Positions 9,152 to 17,500 of a stretch of DNA of 41,103 nt are shown piece by piece. Location of the stretch: assembly GCA_023133295.1 (NCBI GenBank), contig JAGLWT010000120.1:1-41103 (forward strand). Direction: 5' to 3'. Source of the DNA: a bacterium. GTDB lineage: Bacteria > AUK180. Position 1 is the stretch's first letter; the number at the start of each line of letters is the position of its first letter. Below the pieces are notes generated by a model. That model made no database searches, was not told the origin of the DNA, and saw only the letters and a program-made list of their open reading frames with translations. The position numbers and the translations under genes were made by a program.

Positions 9152-9877
9152 ATGGCAATTGAAAAAATCAAAGAGATCTTAGAAATTCTATATCGCATCA
9201 AAATGCTTAACGATGATATCGGTGAAGCGCAACTCAAAAAAGACGGGATACTTGTAAATGTCAAGACCTATGAGGATGAGATCGAACGCATTGAGATAGA
9301 ATTCGAAGAGAAGGAAGCAGAGAAGATAAAAAAACATAAGAAACTCCTTGAGAATGAGAACAAAGTGGTTGAGATCGAGGATCACATAAGGAATCTTGAA
9401 TCCAGTATTCCGACAATGAAGACAAATGACGAGTATTTTAAACTTCAGGACAAGGTAAACGAACTGAAAGAAGAAAAGAACAGAGTGGAAGACAATATAC
9501 TTGCGCTGATGGAAGAAAATGAAGAATACAGGCGTACATTCAAAGAGCTGGAAGTGAGAAAGAACACGAATCTTGAGAAGATCAATAAAGAGATCGCCGG
9601 GCACCGCAGTGAATTAGAGAATCTCGAGAAGAGATTAGAGACGGGGAATGCGGAGAAAGCCGAGAAATTGGCTTCCATTAACCCGACAATGACGAACAGG
9701 TATAATAAATTGGAACAGAGATTTACCTCAAATCCCATAGTTTACCTGAACGGTGAAACATGTACCGGCTGTAATATGGGCGTTCCCCCGCAGGTCAGAG
9801 TAAATATCAAAATGATGGATAAGATCGAGTATTGCCAGAATTGCGGCCGCATCCTTCTTGTCAGAAGAGCGGAATAA
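9152..9877 (+). CDS. Coiled-coil C4 zinc-ribbon protein (DUF164 / CdsZ-like)
   Basis: The 241-residue product is almost entirely charged heptad coiled coil (about 10-190), followed by a C-terminal zinc ribbon. The ribbon has two cysteine pairs, CTGC and CQNC (about 203-233), with the family-typical VPPQVRVNI segment between them. Relatives are widespread bacterial proteins of poorly settled function, implicated in RNA or nucleic-acid transactions. No signal peptide is present. The start ATG has a GAGGA ribosome-binding site 5 nt upstream. It is the only protein gene on the plus strand in this part of the window, 163 bp after tRNA-Met. The leader 8989-9151 contains a small GCCC/GGGC hairpin (9034-9045) but no RNA family I recognise. 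Confidence 0.85.
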   Translation: MAIEKIKEILEILYRIKMLNDDIGEAQLKKDGILVNVKTYEDEIERIEIEFEEKEAEKIKKHKKLLENENKVVEIEDHIRNLESSIPTMKTNDEYFKLQDKVNELKEEKNRVEDNILALMEENEEYRRTFKELEVRKNTNLEKINKEIAGHRSELENLEKRLETGNAEKAEKLASINPTMTNRYNKLEQRFTSNPIVYLNGETCTGCNMGVPPQVRVNIKMMDKIEYCQNCGRILLVRRAE

Positions 9878-10012
9878 CAAGGGCACAAACGCAAAATATA
9901 ATTGACAATGGACAATTGACAGTTGACAATTAAAAGATAGAACACAAAGAAAGACTTATCAATCTGCTAGCTTTTCAACTTTTCAACTAAATATCCTGTC
10001 ACATCCATGAGG

Positions 10013-10045
10013 GATGGATCCTTCGCGGAAAAGCTCAGGATGACA
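10013..10045 (-). repeat. Hairpin repeat, C-G subtype
   Basis: On the minus strand this reads TGTCATCCTGAGC, a 6-nt loop, then GCGAAGGATCC. ATCCT pairs with AGGAT, a tandem G.A mismatch follows, then GC pairs with GC. The same core occurs at 31981-32014 and 40973-41006. Confidence 0.8.
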
Positions 10046-10098
10046 CCAGAAGATGTGTGGAGATTGTTTTTGTTTGATCCTAACGGGGCAGAGAGTTT

Positions 10099-10443
10099 AG
10101 TGTTCTGATCCATAAATACAATGACAATGGAATGTTTAGATTTGAGTCAATTCCAACGAACAATGAGCGTAGCGTACCCTTTGTGGTCCGTAAGCAAAGA
10201 GGGAGGAAGAAATTGACCAAAGACGATATTCCCTTCGGGCTGATACTCTTTTTCCTGTCTTCTGCGTTTCAAGTGCTCTGATTTAAAATACGATGACAAT
10301 GGAATATATAAATTTGAGGCAATTCCAACGAATAATGAGCGCAGCGTACCCTCTGTGGTCCGTGAGCGAAGAATGAGGAAGAAATTGACCAAATATGATA
10401 TTCCCTCCGGGCTAAAACTCTTTTTCTGTCTTCAGCGTTCCTC
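10099..10443 (+). repeat. Two tandem diverged copies of a ~172 bp unit
   Basis: The landmark ATGACAATGG occurs at 10121 and 10293, and AATTCCAACGAA follows in both copies, giving a period of 172 bp. Both units contain ATGAGCG...GCGTACCC and GAAATTGACCAAA. The heads of the units match, in inverted orientation, the pair at 10445-10648. Confidence 0.75.
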
Positions 10444-10444
10444 G

Positions 10445-10648
10445 TCCCTTACATACCGCTGCGGGTATGCAGCGCTCCTCGCGTCTTGAATACAACACAA
10501 AATAGTTTCAGCCATTGTTATCGGATTTTGGATCAGATCACTATAGTCGCTTAAATACCGCTGTGGGTATGCGGCGCTCACTGCGCCTCTCATGCTGAGT
10601 AAAATAGCTTCAGTCATTGTTAACGTCTTTATGGATCAGAGCACTCGT
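10445..10648 (-). repeat. Two tandem ~102 bp units, inverted relatives of the 172-bp unit
   Basis: The landmark TACCGCTG occurs at 10454 and 10556, a period of 102 bp. Read on the minus strand each unit runs from TGATCC through AACAATGG to GCATACCC...GGTAT, matching the head of the 172-bp units. Each unit contains an ATACC/GGTAT mini-hairpin. Confidence 0.7.
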
Positions 10649-10775
10649 ATTGCTTCACAATTTTCAACTCTCCGATTGGAACTTTTACATCGGGACAGAC
10701 GGTTCGTCCGCGGTGCGAACGAGGTACGAGGTTGGATGTACGATGTGCGAGGTCTGGAAGGCAGAGAAGAAAGGA

Positions 10776-10814
10776 GATGGATTCTTCGGTCGCTAACACT
10801 CCTTCAGAATGACA
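10776..10814 (-). repeat. Hairpin repeat, T-A subtype
   Basis: On the minus strand it reads TGTCATTCTGAAGG ... CCGAAGAATCC. ATTCT pairs with AGAAT around the same tandem G.A step. It is nearly identical to the copy upstream of the GIY-YIG gene (31887-31922). Confidence 0.8.
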
Positions 10815-10989
10815 AATATGTGTCTATTTTATCTCATAATTGTTCATTGTCAATTGTACATTGTTCATTGTCTTTAGGTACGACATGTCCCATATCTTAC
10901 TTCGCCCCGGTGTTCTATTATTTTAACGAGTGATTTTAATGAAAGAAACGAAATAACGAATTTTCGGTTACGGCTGTGTCTCTTTTTTC

Positions 10990-11066
10990 CTTGTGCACTT
11001 GTGCTCTTGTCACTTGTGCACTGCGTAGCATAACCTTGAACTTTTCAACCTTTCAACTTTTGAACA
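10990..11066 (+). repeat. Octamer tandem tracts (CTTGTGCW and AACTTTTC)
   Basis: Imperfect copies of CTTGTGCW are followed by GCGTAGCATAACCTT and then AACTTTTC-type octamers. The same composite occurs at 32040-32103 and 40872-40929 in the same orientation. Confidence 0.75.
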
Positions 11067-11067
11067 A

Positions 11068-11094
11068 CCTTGATGCCTCGTTAGGGCATCAAGG
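11068..11094 (-). terminator. Hairpin at the end of the sixA operon, probable terminator
   Basis: A perfect 10-bp inverted repeat (CCTTGATGCC / GGCATCAAGG) with a 7-nt loop overlaps the sixA stop codon (11089-11091). On the minus strand it is followed by TTGTTC, a weak T-tract. It marks the border between the operon and repeat island I. Confidence 0.6.
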
Positions 11095-11529
11095 CATATC
11101 CTGCCTTATCAGAGCCCATCCGTTTTCAGAACTCTCCAATAACAAACAACTGGCAGTTGGGAAAGTGAGATCATCATTTTCACCGGCAAGTAATTCAAAA
11201 AGCGCCGGAATAAAGGGCAGATGAGTGACAAGCACGATGTCCTCTTCCATTGAATCAAGTAAAGCATACCATATATCCGGATCAGAATTCGGAAGAAGCT
11301 CATTGGACATTAAGAGCGGTGTGGAAAGAAAGGCCTTGCTTATGATGGACGCGGTCTGCTCCGCTCTCAATTTTGGAGAATGATATATCTTGACGCGTTG
11401 AAAACCATGATGTTCTTTCAGGATGGCAGCCAGGGTTTCACCTTGCTTAACTCCCCGATCTGAAAGGGGCCTGTCGCTGTCTACCGATGACGGCAAGGCT
11501 TCACCATGTCTTATTAAAAACAATTTCAC
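11089..11529 (-). CDS. sixA: SixA-type phosphohistidine phosphatase (histidine phosphatase superfamily)
   Basis: The 146-residue product has the catalytic RHG motif (R7-H8-G9) and the second catalytic histidine H103 in LVTHLPF. It is the short, cap-less form typical of SixA, which removes phosphate from histidine phosphotransfer domains; other small RHG phosphatases are possible. The start is GTG (11527-11529), 4 nt after the stop of the giant surface protein and without a clear ribosome-binding sequence, so it probably relies on translational coupling. Why a cytosolic phosphatase ends a surface-protein operon is not clear. Confidence 0.85.
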   Translation of the reverse strand: MKLFLIRHGEALPSSVDSDRPLSDRGVKQGETLAAILKEHHGFQRVKIYHSPKLRAEQTASIISKAFLSTPLLMSNELLPNSDPDIWYALLDSMEEDIVLVTHLPFIPALFELLAGENDDLTFPTASCLLLESSENGWALIRQDMP

Positions 11530-11533
11530 GATA

Positions 11534-14500
11534 TTATTTGATCACTGCTGCCTTGTACGGCCCGAATAATTCCCTTTTGCCCTCATACTCAGCTCTTATG
11601 ATGATGAAGTATATACCCGAAGCGACCTTCTCCCCTGAAGAATTGGTAAGATCCCATATCATCTGCTCCTTGGTGGAGTCCTCAGAGAAATATGAATTTA
11701 TCTTATTTCCCGCAACACCATAGATCGTGATCCTCACGGAACAATCGTAATTCGGTATATAGGAAAAGATCATCTGATCCGCTCCATAGGAAGGATTCGG
11801 ATAAAGCTTAATGCTCGATATCAGGTCCTCAGGCGCCGAATAGATATGTATCGTCTCTATATATTCTCTCATCTCACCGGAGGCGGGAGTTATCCGCAGG
11901 ACAACCTTATAATCACCGTCCGCGAGAATATTCCCAAGGTCATCTCTTCCGTCTATCAGGATCTCAGCGGCTTCCCAATAAAGAGTGATACTGTCCTTGA
12001 AGCCATCGCTGTTCGGAGATATCGTATGTCCGGTAAGTATGAATTCTTCATCACTGGCGGGTATGAACCTGACCGGTGGAAGAAGCGTGCGGCGGCTGAT
12101 ATTATTCTTATCCAGAATATAAATAGCGGCGATATCATTATAAAGCATGATCGAGGAGATGGCCGTATTGTTCACCGTATCCTTTTCCGTTCCGACAGGA
12201 GTGACATAAGCCCGGAAGAGAACAGAGGTCTCAATGACCGAAGCCGGTGTGGAATAAGCGATAACAAAGCTCTGAGTATCTGAAGCGGAGATCGCCATGG
12301 AAGGGATCTCGTAGGTAATCTTTCCGGCTTCAACAGTCGCGCCCGGCGCGGTAGGAATGAAATAATCAGGGAATTCCACCGTTACATTGAAAGTATCTGA
12401 GATATCATCACCCTGATTTGAGTAGGAAACACAGACCGTCGCGGTATCATCCTGATCAATGGATACGGGCAGAAGCAAATTATCCAGAGCGGGATCCTGA
12501 TAAAGTCCGACCGTTGTCGCTACGGTATCTGAAAATACGGTATCGGAATTTACGGCGGTCAGAGCGGCGGAGTTATATACTATCGTGTCCATTGGAGTGG
12601 CGATATCAATTGTTATAATGAAGCTCTCGTTTACCGTTTCTCCCGGAAGAACATCGCCAACATCGATCTGTATCAAAGATCCGGTAACCGTGTCGGCGCC
12701 GGACAGGTAATTCAGGAAGATGGAGATCGTATCAGAAATTACAGAACTCAATGCGGTATCTGTCCCGGTATTTGTGATGATGAATGAATAGATCAGCGGA
12801 TCACCCTGAGAAGCGGCAAGTTTATCCACCTCTTTGACAATAGAGAGGACGGGAGTGGACGATATTACCGTGTATGTATAATCACTAAATGAATCCCCGC
12901 TTTCAAAGGAATTGCCGTTCGCGATATTCGCGATCGAATAGCCGTTTGTGAACGATGCGGGAACAGAAACAACAAATGAGACCGTGTTCACCGTGGAATA
13001 CGGCTCTATTTCTCCGATATTGAAGCTGACACCGGTACCGTCATATGTACCGCCCGAAACCCATGAAAGAGGATGCGGGATGGTGTCGTATATGACCACC
13101 GAAGTGAGTGTATCCGCTCCGGTGCTCTGATATGCGATGCTATAGACGAAGGTATCTCCGCATTCCACAATAGAAGGCGCGCTCTTGTCAAGTGAGAGCG
13201 AAGCCGTATTCAGGACCGTATAGTCAGCGGTATCGTAATCATCATTTCCGTAAGATGTCACAAGATCGGCTCTATTCGTCAGGCCGGTGGAATTGGGTAT
13301 GGTAATATCAGCGGTCATCAGTATCTGTATCAGATAAGTGTCGCTTATGCCGAGAGAAGCGAGATTCCATCTGTAAACATCACCCGAGAAAGAAGAAGGG
13401 ACGGGTATAGAGGATTGGAATGTCATTCCGGCGGGTACGGTATCATAAACACTCATTGAAAGCGCTGTATCCGTTCCGGTATTTTCCAGGATCACGGCGA
13501 AGGTAATGGTGTCACCTGCAACAACCGTTTCTGTCGAAGATTTAGTAAGCGATAATATCGGGAAGATATTGACATCGAAGGAAATGCTGTTGGAATAAGT
13601 ATATGCACCTGCGCCGTTAAATATGCCGCGGGCGGAATTCCAGATCACATCGCCATAATCAGCGCTGCCGGCTACGATAATCGCGAAATTGACCGTAACG
13701 GTCTCACCCGGCAGGATATCGCCCAGGGTCCAAGTGCAGACACCGGCGGCAAACACACCTCCGGAGTCGGCCCATGAAAATGTCGTGTCAAATGGTATCT
13801 GATCCTCTAATACCGTATTATAGGCGGTATCAGTGCCTATGTTCTGTACTACGAGCGTATATGTGACCGCGGCGCCTTTATCCGCCATTAAGGGGTCAAC
13901 GGATTTGACAATGGAGAGCGCGGGCTGAGAATTCACAAGTGTATCCTCTTCATCCCTGGCATCCTCCAGCACATTGGATGCCGTAACACGGCTGTGCTGC
14001 GTCAATATTGTGCCGTCTGACACCGATGTACTGACTTCTACAATATAATTCATAGATACGGTATCACCCACATTTAATGACGCGATCGGGAAACTCACGG
14101 TATTCCCGGCCAGCGTCCCGCCGGATAACCATGATGTAAGATCAGGTACTGAGAACTCCCCTATGAATGTCACGGCGGGAGTATTTCCGCAGTTCTCCGC
14201 AATAATAGTATATGAAATACTTTCACCGGCATTTACGGGGTCGGGGTCATCATTTATATCAATGATCTCAAGATAAGGGAAGTACCCGGCGGTAAATACA
14301 GTGATATTACTGGTCTCGTAATTAGTGCCGTCATCAATTACCGCATAATTGCTTACCGTGTCGCCGTCTGAAAGCGAGAATTGTACATCAACGATCAAGG
14401 TTACCGAATCCTGGCCTATGGATGGAACGATCTCTCCAATGACCCATGTGACGGTATTGCCGCTGAGCGCACCGCCGTCGGTCGCGGAATTGAAAGCAAG

Positions 14501-17500
14501 TCCGGCGGCAAGCAGATCATTGATATCACAGCCGGAACCCTTTGTGGTAGAGAAATTTCTGAAATATACGGTATATTCCTGATCAAGGCCCTGAGCGCGT
14601 ATATCGTATTTTTGCTCCTTTTCGATCTCATAAAGGGGAACACCCTGAAAGGTCGAATAGGAATATATCAGCTGATGAGATTGGCCGGGAACAGAAAGGT
14701 CGTCATATGAGCATGTAATGGTATCGGAATAACCGTCTCCTGATGCGTGGAAAATAGCATCATATACGGTATATATAGAGGGAGTCCTATCCTCTATCAC
14801 CGATATTGAGCCCGTAAAGGTATCTGAGTTAATTCCCAGAGAATTGAGCGTCACCTTTTCAGTATCACCGGTTCCACCCGAAATATAAACATCTACCGAC
14901 TCCGCGGTATTTATATCGGAGTTGAGATCGGGATCGAAAAGAGAAATATTTATGGTATTGCCCTCAAGATATAATGCGGAATCCATCTCCAGGGTTCCCA
15001 GAACCGTAGAACTGACGGCAATGATTACCGAAGAAGTATCAGAAGGGTCATCCCTGTCAGAATATGAGAACACAACAGAATCAGGAGAGGATACGGTCAT
15101 AACACCGTCTCCCACAGCGGAAGCTGCCGCCGTAAACTCATTCAATGCAGACAGGAATATCCCCGTGGCCATACCGGTCTCATCAAGGACAAAGGTCTCG
15201 CTGTCTCCTCCTATAAGGGATTCAGCGGTAATTTGAATATCGTCTAATATCAGATCATCAACATTCTCGTCCAGATCGTCACCGCGTATATAGAATTTCT
15301 GCCCTACCTTGAATATTGCCTGCGAAACATTATTTGAATTCTCAATATCAATAGAAGAGGCCGAGGAAAGAATGAATACGGCCGTATCGGATGAGATATC
15401 TCCGGAATCCCAGGGATCAGAGTACTGGACGAAAATTTCATCTCCCGGGTCGCCCTGTAAAATGCCGTCACTTACAGTAACCGGTGTAAGGGCGGAGATA
15501 ATGGAGAACTTGAATATGCCGGGAGAAAGCTCCCAGCCCACGATACTTTCGGTATCCGCAGATGTAAGGTTCAAGAGCGTCATCACCTCTGAATCAGAAG
15601 AAGACGGAGCGAGATTCGAATCCTCGTCTTCCAGAGTTATATATATTGTGTCTCCAGGGATATAATTCCCCTTATCTATCCCGAATTCATCGGTAAAGGA
15701 TACCTGAGAAACGGATGTAGAAACGGATATAGTGAAAGAAGAGCTATCAGTTACAAGATTAGATTCAACTCCCTTGATGCTGATACTGTAATTCCCCGGT
15801 GTTACCGCCGGTACCGGATATTGGAATTTTTTAAGAGAAATACCATCGTCGCTGACCATGATCATATTGGTATCAACTGCCAGAGATGGGGAGATTATCC
15901 TCGCGCCGGTAGAATCCATGATGTCATATGAGCCGAATGGGTCTGATACCGCCGCACGGACCCAAATGGTCTGACCCGGATAGAAGTCCAAATTGGCGGA
16001 AGTGCCCGTGGGATCGGTGGCAAAGTCCTCTTTATATGACATGGCGCTTTCAACATTAACATAGGTCACGGTTGGAATCTCTATGCGGGAATCGCTGATA
16101 CGGGAGTCGAAGTAAGTCGTCGGTACACCTCCGGTGAATACCAGTTTTACAAGTACACGCTCTCCTGCAGAAATAGTTGATACCGCGGGGAATAATGAGA
16201 CCATGTAGATGTCGGACATGGAGGTCAATGTAAAATCATCCGAGATCCCTATGACCTGAGTATCGCCTGAAGTCAGTATCTTCTCTACTATGAGCTTGCC
16301 TACCATTCCGTCACCGGAAAGGTGCAGAACACCTTCAAGGATGCCTGAAATGATAAAATCCTCCGCGAATGCAGGGGTTTGCGTCCATTGAATTACTGAT
16401 TGTGTAAGAGATACCGTATTGTTTCCGGAGAAAGTATCACAGGAAAGGTCATTATGGAAATGGAGTGATTTGATACGGCTGTTCGCCTGAGAAATAAAGG
16501 CATACGCCATAGAATTGTCATCGTTGTGATATCTATCGGAATATGAAACTGTAACCGTATCGCTGTTTGCCGTCTGCAAAATGCCGTCACCCGCTATGGC
16601 AGCGGCTTTCTGACTGAGTATCCCAAGTGAATAAAAGAAGGTCCCTGAGGATATCTCCGTCTCATTGATGTAAAGGGTTTCACTATCCCCTGTCGTCTGG
16701 ACATTCAGCGTCACGGCAATATTTTCTATAGCCGAAAGGTCTCTGTTATTATCATCATCGATAATCCGAATATAGATCTTCTCGCCGAGGAAATATGAAT
16801 TCTTGACAATAAAGCCCGTATTGTCGGTGGTATTCAAAATACTGTCGGAGGATTCTTTAATAAGGAATTCATCGACAGCGGTATCGGAACTGTCATAAAT
16901 ATCTTCATAATGTACATCAGCGGTCTGATCGTTGAATCCGGTCAAGATACCGTTATTGGAAGAGAGTGGGCCGGAATCCAATGGAAGGATGCCTCTGAAA
17001 ATTCCTGAGTTCGAGGCTGTTTCTATCAACTCCAGATCCTCAGTATCCGATGTGGAAATATTCAAAATAACGATATCGAGGCTGTCCTTCGCGATGAAGG
17101 AAAGGCCGTTATCGGGATCATTGATCTCTATCGTAACCGTATCGCCAACATCAAAGGCATCGCTCAGCTCGCCCCATTTATCATAGAGCGCGAGCGATGC
17201 AAAAGAAGGCGCAACAGTGAATAACTCATCATGAGAAGTATCGGTAGCGTCGCCGGGATCGATATATGTGGAGGCGATGAACTCTCCCGAGATCACCGTG
17301 ATCGCGCCATCGAAGGGAGCGCCCGGGATCAGAGTAAGGTTCAAGGCGGGAGACTCAAATACTCCCGAATCTGCAGATGTTTCTGTCAGATCTACCGTCT
17401 CCGTATCGCCGGTGACGGTACAATATACTGAGATCGCAAAGGTGTCCATAACGCCGGGTGATAAATTCAGATCAATATCCTGAAGTCGTAAAAAGGCATC

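Larger units (their letters stand above)
9878..11067. repeat. Repeat island I: 1.2 kb gene-free mosaic of dispersed repeats
   Basis: No convincing gene lies here. The stretch holds a heptamer tract (9902-9932), partial AACTTTTC octamers (9968-9990), hairpin repeats (10013-10045, 10776-10814), two pairs of related 100-170 bp units in opposite orientation (10099-10648), a block shared with island III (10654-10710 and 10878-10899), a heptamer tract (10838-10872), a second shared block (10949-10988) and octamer tracts (10990-11066). Short open frames here (for example 10147-10392, 10432-10617 and 10592-10933) are made of repeat sequence, have no credible start signals, and are not counted as genes. 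Confidence 0.85.

Noticed and set aside
9878..10140. RNase P RNA or another known RNA next to the zinc-ribbon gene
   Set aside because: I checked for the conserved RNase P core (GAGGAAAGTCC-type) and the SRP signature and found neither.
10099..10648. CRISPR array
   Set aside because: The repeats are long (102 and 172 bp), diverged and directly adjacent, without uniform spacers, and no cas gene is present.
10147..10933. Open frames in repeat island I (10147-10392, 10432-10617, 10592-10933)
   Set aside because: They consist of repeated non-coding units, lack ribosome-binding sites and carry no recognisable protein features.
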